NCBI GenBank assembly: GCA_021324015.1
Contig: JAJPJX010000023.1
Coordinates: 1 to 64,000 of the forward strand
Length of the DNA stretch: 64,000 bases
Source: Solibacteraceae bacterium
GTDB lineage: Bacteria; Acidobacteriota; Terriglobia; Bryobacterales; Bryobacteraceae
Direction: 5' to 3'
Below the pieces are notes generated by a model. It made no database searches. It was not told the origin of the DNA and worked only from the letters and a program-made list of their open reading frames with translations. Below are positions 27,390-39,617 of the stretch, piece after piece. The translations under genes and the position numbers were made by a program. The stretch's first letter is position 1. Each line of letters begins with the position of its first letter.

Positions 27390-28100
27390 ATGCGGGTTCT
27401 TCAAGCACCGGAGTCGCACCTCTTCGAGCGCACGCGGGATCTGCGCGAGCGCATGGAGCAGTTGGAGAAAGAAGCGGCCGAGGCGAAAAGCCAGGCGCTC
27501 GCTGCGGATTTGCGGTTTCGGCTGGTTGCCGATGCCGCGCCGGTCATGTTCTGGATGTCCGGTCCGGACTCCCTATGCACCTTCGTGGGGAAGCCGTGGC
27601 TGGATTTTCGAGGCCGGACCCTCGAGCAGGAACTCGGTACGGGGTGGCTGGAGGGGGTCCACCCAGACGATCGCAATGTATGTTTTAGCACCTACATGAC
27701 CGCGTTCCATCAGCGGCGGGACTTCCGTTTGGAATATCGCCTGAAGCGGGCCGATGGGGCCTATTGCTGGATTGTGGATACCGGGGTTCCGCGCTATGAG
27801 CCGGACGGCAGTTTTGCGGGTTATGTCGGATGCGGCGTGGAGGTAGACGGCTTCCGTCCAATCCTGCGCAACGGGACTGCCCACTCTGTTGCGCCGGTTG
27901 TCAATCCGCTCACTTGCCGCGAGCAGCAGGTGGTGAAACTCGTAGCCGACGGCAAGTCCACGAAAGAGATTGCCGCCCTGCTGGGGATCAGTTACAAAAC
28001 CGCCGATTCGCACCGCACCAAAATCATGGAGAAGCTGCGGGTACACGAGACGGCCAGCTTGGTGCGCTGGGCTGTTCGTGCGGGCCTGGTACAGGCGTAG
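27390..28100 (+). CDS. PAS-domain LuxR-family transcriptional regulator
   Basis: This 236-residue protein starts with a short coiled coil (about residues 10-35), then a PAS domain of the PAS_3 type (DAAPVMFWMSGPDSLCTFV to YVGCGVEVDG, about 48-150), and a C-terminal LuxR/GerE helix-turn-helix (LTCREQQVVKLVADGKSTKEI region, about 172-236). It presumably binds DNA in response to a small ligand or partner; there is no receiver domain, and no kinase gene is adjacent. The ATG at 27390 is the first plausible start after the promoter-like sequence. Confidence 0.82.
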   Translation: MRVLQAPESHLFERTRDLRERMEQLEKEAAEAKSQALAADLRFRLVADAAPVMFWMSGPDSLCTFVGKPWLDFRGRTLEQELGTGWLEGVHPDDRNVCFSTYMTAFHQRRDFRLEYRLKRADGAYCWIVDTGVPRYEPDGSFAGYVGCGVEVDGFRPILRNGTAHSVAPVVNPLTCREQQVVKLVADGKSTKEIAALLGISYKTADSHRTKIMEKLRVHETASLVRWAVRAGLVQA

Positions 28101-28196
28101 GCTCGGGCGAATAAGAAATTGGTCGAAATTTCGCGGCTTATGAGCCGAAAGCGCGGTTGTGTGGCTGTCTCCGCTGCTGTTGCCGCCAAAAGCTCA

Positions 28197-28235
28197 CAAA
28201 AAAAGGTCCGGCTCCCTCCGAAAGAAATCCGGACC
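28197..28235 (-). terminator. Rho-independent terminator of tex
   Basis: On the minus strand GGTCCGG (28235-28229) pairs with CCGGACC (28211-28205) around a 17-base loop and is followed directly by a run of 7 T (28204-28198). It lies about 85 bases past the tex stop. Confidence 0.7.
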
Positions 28236-28320
28236 CTGAAAAGTGCCGCGGGGAATTTCCGCGATTGAGTCCAAAGTATCAGGCCGCCGCATTTGCATCA
28301 ATCGGGAAAAGACCGCACGC

Positions 28321-30582
<2,262 letters not shown>

Positions 30583-30645
30583 AGGGTATCAGCAACTCCC
30601 ATGATAGCGGTTCATCCCCGCCAGCCACATGAACGCGGGTGCCGG

Positions 30646-31482
30646 CTACAGATACTTGATGAATAGTACTTCGTTGCCCTTTTCGTTGTAGATCAGCTCG
30701 TCCACCAGGTTGCGGGTGAGCAGGATGCCAAAACCTCCGGGGCGGACGCCCTGCTCGGCGCGCACCTCCAGGTGCTGCACCGGAGCATCGGGGGGATTCG
30801 AGATGGCCGCGTGCGGCAGATTTTCCAGCGAGAATCCGTGGCCCGGGTCCTGGATGTGATAGATGATGGCCCGGGCCGTACGGATGGCCGAGACCCGCAC
30901 CCACTTGTGCGGGTCGTAACGGCCGCCGTGCTCGATCGCGTTCATGAGCAGCTCGCGGAAGGCTGCGGCGATATCCTCGCGCTGCTTGGGCGCGAGGTCC
31001 ATCTCCATTTCGCGCAGGAACTGCACCAGGCGGTCGGCCGTTTCGGCCTGGCAGCGCACGCGGAGCGTAATCCAGTGGGGGCGGGCGGAGATCACCTGGA
31101 TGTCGTCGCTCCAGGCCGGGGCGCTGACGGCGCGCTCGATCAGATCCGCCACGGCGCACACGGAAAAGGGCTTGCTTACGCAGGCGAAGGCCTTCTCCCG
31201 GATGGCGCCGATCACGGCGTCCGGTGCCGCGCCGTCGGTCATCACCAGCACGCGCGCGCCGGGGCGCATCTCGCGGACGCGGTGGAGCAGGTCGAGCCCA
31301 TTGTTGCCGTGCGGGTGGATCCGCGCTACCACCACGTCATAGGGCGCCGTGCGGAGGCGGGCCAGGGCCGCGGCGTCGTCCTGGACGCTCTCCAGGTTCC
31401 ATTTGGGCGGCGGAAGCGCCGACTCCAACAACTGCTGCGCGGCGGGGTCTGGATCGACCACCAGGATCCGGAACGGGTTCAC
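30646..31482 (-). CDS. pseudo-receiver fused to a HATPase_c (anti-sigma-type) domain
   Basis: This 278-residue protein has an N-terminal receiver-like domain (about 1-120; ILVVDPDP at strand 1 and a Lys-Pro SKPF at strand 5). The strand-3 phosphorylation site reads VVVARIHPH with no Asp, so it is unlikely to be phosphorylated normally. The C-terminal part (about 130-278) is an RsbW/SpoIIAB-like ATPase with the N-box ELLMNAIEHGG, G1 DPGHGF and G2 GFGILLTRNLVDEL. It may be a partner-switching regulator. The GTG at 31482 is the start; the ribosome site abuts it. Confidence 0.78.
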   Translation of the reverse strand: MNPFRILVVDPDPAAQQLLESALPPPKWNLESVQDDAAALARLRTAPYDVVVARIHPHGNNGLDLLHRVREMRPGARVLVMTDGAAPDAVIGAIREKAFACVSKPFSVCAVADLIERAVSAPAWSDDIQVISARPHWITLRVRCQAETADRLVQFLREMEMDLAPKQREDIAAAFRELLMNAIEHGGRYDPHKWVRVSAIRTARAIIYHIQDPGHGFSLENLPHAAISNPPDAPVQHLEVRAEQGVRPGGFGILLTRNLVDELIYNEKGNEVLFIKYL

Positions 31483-31605
31483 CTCTCTGCTTGTCCGGGC
31501 GGCGAAGCATCGCCGCCAGCCCCCCAGGGTGCCGATTTCAGTCTACCGCCGCCCCCAGGGCCGCTGCCAGAGGGGTGCTAGACTAGCTAATCGCAGTGCG
31601 TCTCT

Positions 31606-32073
31606 ATGTCCGACGAATTCATGCGGCAAGCCATCGAACTGGCCCTGGACAACATACGCCGGGGCAAGGGCGGGCCTTTCGCCGCGCTGGTGGTGCGGGA
31701 CGGCAGAGTGATCGCGCGGGGCACCAACCTGGTGACCTCGATTCATGATCCCACGGCGCACGCGGAGATCGTGGCCATCCGGGAGGCCTGCCGCGCGCTC
31801 GACGATTTCCAGTTGTCCGGCTGCGATCTGTACACCACCTGCGAGCCGTGCCCCATGTGCATGGGCGCCATCTACTGGGCGCGCCCGGCGCGGGTCTTTT
31901 TCGCCTGCGCCAGCCAGGATGCCGCGGCCGCCGGCTTCGACGATTCCTTCATTTATGACCAACTGCGCGCGCCCCACGAACGGCGCCGGATTCCCATGAT
32001 TCCGCTGCTGCGGCAGGATGCCCTGCGTATCTTCGCCGAGTGGGAAGCCAAGCCCGACAAAATCAAGTATTGA
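31606..32073 (+). CDS. guaD: guanine deaminase, cytidine-deaminase-like fold
   Basis: This 155-residue zinc deaminase has the HAE motif at DPTAHAEIVAIR (His52, Glu54) and the CxxC ligands at CEPCPMC (Cys82, Cys85). The segments GAIYWARP and DAAAAGFDDSFIYD are close to Bacillus-type GuaD, which converts guanine to xanthine, rather than to TadA. The length is typical of GuaD. An HpcH-like gene follows after 7 bases. Confidence 0.85.
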   Translation: MSDEFMRQAIELALDNIRRGKGGPFAALVVRDGRVIARGTNLVTSIHDPTAHAEIVAIREACRALDDFQLSGCDLYTTCEPCPMCMGAIYWARPARVFFACASQDAAAAGFDDSFIYDQLRAPHERRRIPMIPLLRQDALRIFAEWEAKPDKIKY

Positions 32074-32080
32074 AACCACG

Positions 32081-33433
32081 ATGAGAACAGCCCTGACCCG
32101 CGAATCGACCAGCGACCTGTTTGCCCGCCTGCGGGCGGCCGAAGAATCCTTCGCGCGGCAATATGCGGAGCCACCCGCCCCGCGCCAACCGGTCCACACG
32201 GTGTACGGAGGCGCGCACCTCTTTAAGGCCGAGACCTGTCCGAAACTGGGTGCCCTGGCGCGGCGCGCGTTGACCACCCACGCTCCCGACCCCGCCGCGT
32301 TCGCGCGAGTCTTCGGGCTGCCGCACCCCGCCCTGGCGGCGACCGTCTACCACCGCGTGCTGGACAAACTCGAGCGCGAGCCGGTGGAGGATTTCCGGAT
32401 CGATTTCGAGGACGGCTACGGCCACCGGCCGGACGCCGAGGAGGACGGCCATGCGGTGGCGGCGGCGGGGGAGGTGGCCCGCGGCATGGCCGCCGGCACG
32501 CTGCCGCCGTTCCTGGGCATCCGCATCAAGCCGCTGAGCGCGGAACTTGGAGAACGCAGCGTGCGCACCCTGGACCTGTTTCTGAGTGCCCTGGCGGAAC
32601 AGACCGGCGGCCAACTGCCCGCGCCGTTCGTCATCACGCTGCCCAAGGTGCCGATGCCGGAAAGTGTGGCCGCGCTGGCGGACCTGCTGGATCTGCTGGA
32701 AGCGCGCTTGGGTCTCGCGCCCGGTGGCCTGAAGATCGAATTCATGGTGGAGACGCCGCAGGTGATCCTGGATGCGCGCGGCGAGTGCGCCCTGCGGCGC
32801 CTGGTGGCGGCGGCCCGCGGGCGCGCCCTGGGTGCGCATCTGGGCGCTTATGATTTCCTGGCTGGTTGCGGCATCGCCGCGGAGGTGCAGCATCTGCGGC
32901 ACCCCGCCTGCGACGCCGTGCGGCACGCCATGCAGGTGGCCCTGGCCGGCGCCGGCGTGTTCCTCTCCGATGGCGCCACCAACATCCTGCCTATCCCCAA
33001 ACATCCGCGCGCGGATACTCTGGAGCAGAGGGAGGAGAACCAGGCCACCATGGACCGCGCCTGGAAACTGCATTACGATAACGTGCGCCACGCCCTGGCG
33101 CAGGGCTTCTACCAGGGCTGGGATCTGCATCCGGCCCAGCTTCCCGCGCGCTATGCCGCGCTCTATGTCTTCTTTCTGGAGCACCTGGAAAGCTCCTCGC
33201 GGCGGCTGCGTAATTTTGTAGAGCAGGCGGCCCAGGCCACGCGCATCGGCGAGGTCTTCGACGACGCCGCCACCGGCCAGGGGCTGCTGAATACGTTCCT
33301 GCGGGCCATGCAGTGCGGGGCCATCCCGGAAGAGGAGGCCGGCCCCCTGACCGGCCTGACGCTCGCGGAACTGCGCACTTTGTCGTTCGTGAAAATTATT
33401 CGCAACCGCATCGCTGTCCGGGAGCGATGTTGA
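32081..33433 (+). CDS. HpcH/HpaI aldolase/citrate lyase-like protein (long form)
   Basis: This 450-residue TIM-barrel protein has citrate-lyase-beta-type motifs: RIDFEDGYG (metal region), LPKVPMPESV, and KIEFMVETPQ with the acidic ligand. It is longer than ordinary HpcH aldolases and resembles the acidobacterial/actinobacterial DUF6986-type long proteins of unknown activity. A C-C lyase activity on an acyl-CoA or oxo-acid is likely, but the substrate is unknown. The ATG at 32081 lies 7 bases after the guaD stop. Confidence 0.75.
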   Translation: MRTALTRESTSDLFARLRAAEESFARQYAEPPAPRQPVHTVYGGAHLFKAETCPKLGALARRALTTHAPDPAAFARVFGLPHPALAATVYHRVLDKLEREPVEDFRIDFEDGYGHRPDAEEDGHAVAAAGEVARGMAAGTLPPFLGIRIKPLSAELGERSVRTLDLFLSALAEQTGGQLPAPFVITLPKVPMPESVAALADLLDLLEARLGLAPGGLKIEFMVETPQVILDARGECALRRLVAAARGRALGAHLGAYDFLAGCGIAAEVQHLRHPACDAVRHAMQVALAGAGVFLSDGATNILPIPKHPRADTLEQREENQATMDRAWKLHYDNVRHALAQGFYQGWDLHPAQLPARYAALYVFFLEHLESSSRRLRNFVEQAAQATRIGEVFDDAATGQGLLNTFLRAMQCGAIPEEEAGPLTGLTLAELRTLSFVKIIRNRIAVRERC

Positions 33434-33455
33434 GAGGCCGCGCATCCAAACGAAC

Positions 33456-34439
<984 letters not shown>

Positions 34440-34492
34440 GGACGCGGTCCGCCCGAATCTGCGATACGCTGAGTGGGCGGAGGTTGGTTCCC

Positions 34493-35727
34493 ATGCGCTC
34501 GAAGTGGACTCGTCGTGACTTGCTGCGGCTGGCCGTCACGCTGCCGGCCGGATCCTTTCTTGCCCGGTACAGATCCCTGGCGGCGCCCCTCCGGAACAAG
34601 GTCAAAATCAAGTCCATCCGAGCCATGGCCCTGAAGAACATCGCCGGCAACTGCCTGATCCGCGTAGACACCGACGCGGGGCTGAGCGGGTACGGGGAAG
34701 CAGGCTCTACCGGACCCATGGCGCGCGCCCGCATCGAAACCATGAAAGGCTTGCTGGTGGGCAAGGATCCGCTGGCCATCGAGGTGCATTTCCACCAGAT
34801 GACCACGCTGATGCACACCTACATGGCGCACATCCCCACCATCAGCGGTATCGATATCGCCCTCTGGGACCTGGCCGGCAAGATCCTCGATCGGCCCGTG
34901 TACCAGCTTCTCGGCGGTCCTTTCCGCATGGCCATTCCCATGTATTCCCACGGCATCGGTGTGAACATGCTGGACCCGGCTTCCTGCCGCGAGTGGGCCG
35001 CGCGCGTCAAGGCTGCGCCGGAAGGCTTCACGGCCTTCAAGATGGGCGTGGATCAGCCGGCCGGGGTCCCGCGGCAAGATTTGCGAACACCCTGGACAGC
35101 GCGCAGTTGCGCAACGTGGCCCGGGCCTTCGCCAACGTGCGCGAGGCGGTCGGCCCCGAGATCGACATCGCGGCTCACTGCCACAACGAGTTCGATACTC
35201 TCAGCGCCATCGGCGTGGCCAAGGCCATCGAGTCCATGAACCCGCTGTTCCTCGAAGACGCGCTGAATCCTCCGTTTTCGGAAGGCTGGATGGCCTTGCG
35301 GCGTGCCACGCGCATCGCCCTGCTTACCGGGGAAAAACTGGAACTGGTGCGCGGCTTCAAGCCGTTCCTGGACCACCAGGCCGTGGACATCGTGCACCCG
35401 GACCTCGCCTTCGCGGGCGGATTGACGGGCGTGAAGAAGATCGCCGATTATGCCGCGCTGACCCGCACGCCGGTGGCGCTCCACAACGTTGGGTCGCTGG
35501 TGCTATGCTACGCCAACGCGCACTTCGCCGCCTCGATCCAGAACTTCTACCGCTCGGAGAGCGCCCTGGGCCGGGCGAACCATTACGTGGAGAGCATGGC
35601 CGCCAGCAATCCGCCGGAGGTGCGCAGGAGCCTGCTGAAGGTGCCGGACGCGCCGGGCTTGGGGGTGGACCTGAATCCGGATGTGCTGCGGGCCAACCTG
35701 GCGGAGGGCGAAACATTTTGGGCGTAG
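34493..35727 (+). pseudogene. Tat-type mandelate racemase/enolase-superfamily gene with a frameshift
   Basis: Two overlapping frames together encode one enolase-superfamily protein of about 410 residues. The first frame holds a Tat-like signal (TRRDLLRLAVTLPAG), the capping domain and the barrel start (LWDLAGKILDRPVYQLLGG); it loses homology at about 35060. The second frame resumes with LDSAQLRNVARAF and contains the metal-ligand segments (AAHCHNEFD, LFLEDAL, LLTGEKLEL) and VDIVHPDLAFAGG. A one-base deletion (or two-base insertion) between about 35055 and 35090 explains this; an assembly error is equally possible. The ATG at 34493 has GGAGG nine bases upstream. Confidence 0.8.
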
Positions 35728-35741
35728 CAGAAACTTGCCGA

Positions 35742-35761
35742 GCCGCGACCGTAAGGGAGCG
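35742..35761 (+). repeat. short interspersed repeat, copy 2
   Basis: This 20-base copy (beginning GCCGCGACCGT) differs from copy 1 at 21032-21051 by one base and lies just after the enolase-fold pseudogene, upstream of the dioxygenase gene. No hairpin or transposase is linked to either copy. Confidence 0.5.
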
Positions 35762-35790
35762 GTGTTTTACCGCGAAGGACACCTGAACCG

Positions 35791-36579
35791 ATGAGCGTTT
35801 CATTACGGGAGCAATTTTTCTCCCAAGGCTATTGTTGTCTCGAGGACGTGATTCCGGAAAGCGAGATCGCTGCGGTGTGCGCGAGCGTTGAGCGCGACGT
35901 CTATGCGAACACGCTGCTGGCGCTGCCTTCCGGATACGTGCCGGGCTTTCTGCGCTTCAACCAGGCGCTCGCCCCGTACGTGGCCTCCCCGCGCGTGGTC
36001 GGATTTGTGGAATCCCTGCTGGGCCCGCACCTGCGCATCTCCATGTTCACCGGCACGGTGAACGGGCCGGGCATCCCGCGTGGCGACCTGCACGCCGACT
36101 GGCCCTACAACCAGGCTGGCGCGGCGCGCATTCCCGCGCCCTATCCGGATTGCCTGATGCACGTGGTGACCATGTGGATGCTGAGTGATTTTACCCCGGA
36201 GGGAGGCGGCACTATCGTGGTGCCCGGCAGCCACCGGCACCCGGATCATCCCCGCAAGGACGGCCCCATTCAACCGGTGGCCCCCTATCCCGGCGAGAGG
36301 CAACTGGTGGGCCGCGCCGGCACGGTGGCGGTGTTCGACGCCCGGCTGTGGCACGCCGTGGCGCCGAATCGCACCGGCCACCCGCGCGTGGCGGCCATCG
36401 TGCGCTACGCCCCCTGGTGGCTGAATGTCAATCCCCTCCGTCCGGGCACGGTCGATCGCCAGGAGATCGTGGAAGCGCAGAACGGCAAGGACTCGCAGGT
36501 GCCCTCCCTGCCGCGCGGCGTGTTCGAAAAGCTGCCGCCGGAGCTCCAGAAGCTGGTGCGCTATTCGGTAGCCGAGTGA
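35791..36579 (+). CDS. phytanoyl-CoA dioxygenase (PhyH) family oxygenase
   Basis: This 262-residue Fe(II)/2-oxoglutarate-dependent dioxygenase-like protein has the iron motif HxD in HADWPYNQ and the distal His in WHAVAPNRTGHPR, with the Arg of that segment as a likely 2-oxoglutarate contact. PhyH proteins hydroxylate varied small molecules. Its neighbours are an enolase-fold gene, an aldo/keto reductase and a HpcH aldolase, suggesting a catabolic role. The stop overlaps a possible GTG start of the next gene. Confidence 0.83.
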   Translation: MSVSLREQFFSQGYCCLEDVIPESEIAAVCASVERDVYANTLLALPSGYVPGFLRFNQALAPYVASPRVVGFVESLLGPHLRISMFTGTVNGPGIPRGDLHADWPYNQAGAARIPAPYPDCLMHVVTMWMLSDFTPEGGGTIVVPGSHRHPDHPRKDGPIQPVAPYPGERQLVGRAGTVAVFDARLWHAVAPNRTGHPRVAAIVRYAPWWLNVNPLRPGTVDRQEIVEAQNGKDSQVPSLPRGVFEKLPPELQKLVRYSVAE

Positions 36580-36587
36580 GCGCGGGC

Positions 36588-37568
36588 ATGCAGACACGCC
36601 TCCTCGGAAGAAGCGGCATTTGCGTCCCGCGGCTGGGCCTGGGTTGCGCCACCTTCGGCCGCGAAATCGATCAGGCGGCTTCGTTCGCCATCATGGATTA
36701 CGCGCTGGAACAGGGCATCTGCCTGTTCGATACGGCGGAGGCCTACGGCGGCGGGCAGGCACGGGACTACCGCAAGGCCGCCTTCCAGGTGGACGACGTG
36801 CGCGAGGTCTCCGGCGAGCATCACTCCTCGGAAAAGATTATCGGGCGCTGGCTGCGCTCCACCGGCGCGCGCGAGCGCATCGTGCTGGTAAGCAAGGTCT
36901 CCTCCAACTTCACGCGCCGCCACGTGCGCGAAGCGCTCCAGGCCAGCCTGGAGCGGCTCCAGACCGATTACCTGGACGTCTATCTGTTCCACAGCTTCGA
37001 TCCCTCCAGTCCGCTCGAAGAGGCTCTCGAGGCTATGGCAGAGGCTCGCCAGGCCGGGCTGATCCGCTGCGCCGGTTGCAGCAATTTCAGCGGCGCACAG
37101 CTTCGCGATGCCCTGGAGACTGCCCGCCACCGGGGCCTGCCGCGCCTGGAAGTGACCGAGGCGAACTGCAACCTGGCGGCACGCGAGGCGGAGGCGGACC
37201 TGCTCCCGCTGTGCCGCGAACAGCAGATCGGCTTTCTCGGCTACAGCCCCCTGGGCGCCGGTTTCCTTACCGGCAAATATGCCGGCGGCCGCGCCGCGCT
37301 CCCGCCGGGATCCCGCTTCCACGTGATTCCCGGCCACGCCGACGTTTACTTCCACGAACGCAATTTCCGCGTGGTGGAAGATCTGCACCGGACTGCGGCG
37401 CAATGTGGCGTGCCGGCCGCGCGCCTTGCCATCGCCTGGGTGTTGGCGCATCCGGATGTGACCAGCGTGCTATGCGGTGCGCGAAATATTAGCCACCTGG
37501 AGAATGCGCTGGCCGCAGCCCGCCTGGAACTCCCCGCGACCTGGCCCGCCGAACTGCACCCGGCATAA
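36588..37568 (+). CDS. aldo/keto reductase
   Basis: This 326-residue AKR-superfamily oxidoreductase has the tetrad Asp/Tyr in LFDTAEAYGGG, Lys in VLVSKVS and His in YLFHSFD. NCNLAAREAEADLLP and YSPLGAGFLTGKYAGG fit the family. The ATG at 36588 is used; a GTG at 36576, which forms a GTGA overlap with the dioxygenase gene, is an equally reasonable start adding four residues. Confidence 0.9.
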   Translation: MQTRLLGRSGICVPRLGLGCATFGREIDQAASFAIMDYALEQGICLFDTAEAYGGGQARDYRKAAFQVDDVREVSGEHHSSEKIIGRWLRSTGARERIVLVSKVSSNFTRRHVREALQASLERLQTDYLDVYLFHSFDPSSPLEEALEAMAEARQAGLIRCAGCSNFSGAQLRDALETARHRGLPRLEVTEANCNLAAREAEADLLPLCREQQIGFLGYSPLGAGFLTGKYAGGRAALPPGSRFHVIPGHADVYFHERNFRVVEDLHRTAAQCGVPAARLAIAWVLAHPDVTSVLCGARNISHLENALAAARLELPATWPAELHPA

Positions 37569-37587
37569 CGAACCGCGAGACAAACTC

Positions 37588-38367
37588 ATGCTGGCATCTA
37601 CACTGAAAGAACGGCTCCGCTCCCGGCAACTGACCATGGGGCCGCTGCTCTCCTTCGATTTCTGGCCTGGCTACCTGGAGATTTTCAAAGCGGAAGGCAT
37701 GCACTATGCCGTGCTGGACCTGGAGCACGGTTCCGCCACCCTGGCGCAGGTGGAAGACCTGTGCCGCGTGGCCCGCCTGCTGGATTTCCCCTTGATCGTG
37801 CGTCCCGAAGCCAGCGTCTACCACCTGTTGCGCAAGTACCTGGATATGGGCGCGGCCGGATTCATGCTGCCCTGGGTGGAGTCGGAAGAGCAGCTTTCGA
37901 CCGCGCGCGATGCCCTGTTCACGCCGCCGCGCGGCCGGCGCGGACCGGGCGGCCCCGCAGTCTTCCACAACCGCACGCTGGACCGCCAGGGCTGGGACGA
38001 AATCGAGCGCGATCTGTTCCTCATGCCGCAGATCGAGACCTCCGCCGGCCTGGAGAAGGTAGCGCAGATTGCCGCCACACCCTGGGTGGACGCCACCATG
38101 CTTGGCCCGTACGACCTCTCGCTGAATCTGGGCCACTGCGGCGAGATGGACCATCCCGAAGTCGTAGATGCCATCCAAGCCGTGCATGACGCCTCCGCCG
38201 GAGTAGGCAAGCCCTGCGGCATGGTGATCGCGACCGCCGAACAGGCGCGCTTCTGGATGGCGCGGGGCTTCTTTTTCTTCATTACCGGCGAGGTCAGCTA
38301 TCTGGCGCGGCAGCAGGCCCGCAGCCTGGTTCGCCAAATGCAGGAGTTCCAGGCGGGAGGGAAGTAG
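37588..38367 (+). CDS. HpcH/HpaI-type aldolase (2-keto-3-deoxy sugar-acid aldolase-like)
   Basis: This 259-residue class II aldolase-like protein has LDLEHGSATLAQVEDL, IVRPEASVYHLLRKYLDMG and MPQIETSAGLEKV, the metal-binding segments of the 2-dehydro-3-deoxyglucarate/rhamnonate aldolase group. The enzyme would cleave a keto-deoxy acid to pyruvate and an aldehyde. It follows the reductase by 19 bases. An enolase-fold dehydratase next to such an aldolase is a classic sugar-acid pathway pair, but the nearby dehydratase is frameshifted. Confidence 0.85.
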   Translation: MLASTLKERLRSRQLTMGPLLSFDFWPGYLEIFKAEGMHYAVLDLEHGSATLAQVEDLCRVARLLDFPLIVRPEASVYHLLRKYLDMGAAGFMLPWVESEEQLSTARDALFTPPRGRRGPGGPAVFHNRTLDRQGWDEIERDLFLMPQIETSAGLEKVAQIAATPWVDATMLGPYDLSLNLGHCGEMDHPEVVDAIQAVHDASAGVGKPCGMVIATAEQARFWMARGFFFFITGEVSYLARQQARSLVRQMQEFQAGGK

Positions 38368-38376
38368 GACGGCGCT

Positions 38377-39609
38377 CTATTCGCCGGAAACCTGCCGGAT
38401 GCGGGTGGTGAGCCAGACCGCCGACAGCGCCATGGCCAGGCCGAAACTGAAGCTCGCGCCGAAGCCGAAGTGATCCGCCAGGTAGCCGAACAGCGCTGGC
38501 GAGAAGCTCGAGACCGGCTGCGCCAGGGTCAGCAGCGAGATGTTCCGCGCCGTAGTCTCCGGGCGCGAGAGGGAGACGCCGTAGTTGGGAATGTAGGCGC
38601 CGCCCAGCTCGCCCGCGCCCAGAAATCCGAACGCCAGCAGAAAGGCGTAACCCGGCGCCGCCCATCCCCACACCGTTCCCGCGGCCAGCAGCAGCGAGGC
38701 GGTCATCACGCTGGCCCGCAGGCTGCCGCGCAGGGCGATCGAGCCTAGCAGGTACCCGCCGAGGGATTTGCACCCGAAGCGGATGGCCATGATCAGGCCG
38801 GAAAATTCCTTGGGGTCCCGCCCGATGGCTTGGCGCGTGTACAAAGACAGGTTCGGGGTGATCGAGAGAGCGCAGTTCCACAAGGTGTAGACCACGAACA
38901 GCAGGACCAGCGGCCGGGAACTGGCGTAATCCCGAACGCTCCCGGCCAGGTGCCGCAGGAGGGGCGGCCGGGGCTCTTCCGCAACAGGCGCGAGCTGGAA
39001 GAGGAAGCTGAAGGCCGTCACCCCGGCCATGCACACGAAGCCCACCGCGTAGAGCAGCGCGAAGTCGTCGGGAAAGCGCACCCCGTGCAAGCCGCCATTC
39101 AGGATCCACTGCGCCCCCAGCGAGCCGATCACCGCAAAGAGGGGAGTCAGAAAGTACGTCCGCTTGAAGGCGCGGTTCCGGCCCTCCTCTGTGGTGCCGC
39201 GCGCCAGGCACTGAAAGGTGAAGACCTGCGCCGTGGAGGCGGTAAAACCTTGCAGCAGCCCTTGTAGCACCAGGACGGTGAGCGGAATCCACGGCGGCAG
39301 GTTGGTGGCCAGCGTCAGACACACCAGCCCGAGGAAGACGGCCGTCAGTCCGTTGGCCCAGCACAACACCGCGCGCTCCAGCCGGTGCGGCACCGTGAGC
39401 GAGAGCAGCAACGGCGCGAATCCGCCCAGCAGATAGGTGGCCGAAGGCAGGTTGGCGATCGTGGCGTTGGAGCCCAGCTTGTCGCACAAAGCCGCCTGTA
39501 CCACTCCGATGTAGGAAACCGGTGCCGCCAGGTAGATCAACAAGTACATCAGCAGGTACAGCAGCCCGTTGCGGCGGTTCATCGCGGGCGTGATGACGAG
39601 CGGCTTCAT
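38377..39609 (-). CDS. major facilitator superfamily transporter
   Basis: This 410-residue protein has about 12 hydrophobic segments and an MFS layout, with a central cytosolic loop around VAEEPRPPLLRHL. The ATG at 39609, just before KPLVITPAMNRRNG, is chosen because it is 9 bases after the ABC permease stop; a longer frame runs back into that gene. No drug- or sugar-specific motif is clear. Co-directional with the ABC-2 exporter genes upstream. Confidence 0.8.
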   Translation of the reverse strand: MKPLVITPAMNRRNGLLYLLMYLLIYLAAPVSYIGVVQAALCDKLGSNATIANLPSATYLLGGFAPLLLSLTVPHRLERAVLCWANGLTAVFLGLVCLTLATNLPPWIPLTVLVLQGLLQGFTASTAQVFTFQCLARGTTEEGRNRAFKRTYFLTPLFAVIGSLGAQWILNGGLHGVRFPDDFALLYAVGFVCMAGVTAFSFLFQLAPVAEEPRPPLLRHLAGSVRDYASSRPLVLLFVVYTLWNCALSITPNLSLYTRQAIGRDPKEFSGLIMAIRFGCKSLGGYLLGSIALRGSLRASVMTASLLLAAGTVWGWAAPGYAFLLAFGFLGAGELGGAYIPNYGVSLSRPETTARNISLLTLAQPVSSFSPALFGYLADHFGFGASFSFGLAMALSAVWLTTRIRQVSGE

Positions 39610-39617
39610 CAGCTCGA

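Noticed and set aside
28110-28160. Terminator for the PAS-LuxR gene from the CGGCT/AGCCG hairpin
   Set aside because: The stem is only five base pairs and is not followed by a T tract.
28140-28268. 42-residue open frame downstream of the LuxR-type gene
   Set aside because: It runs through the tex terminator hairpin, has no ribosome site and an implausible Lys/Arg-rich composition.
31224-31586. CRISPR array or tandem repeats
   Set aside because: No periodic repeat with spacers was seen here or elsewhere in the window; the short repeats found are two-copy only.
34993-35239. Programmed frameshift in the enolase-fold gene
   Set aside because: No slippery heptamer followed by a pseudoknot was seen at the junction, and the family does not use recoding; a one-base deletion or sequencing error is simpler.
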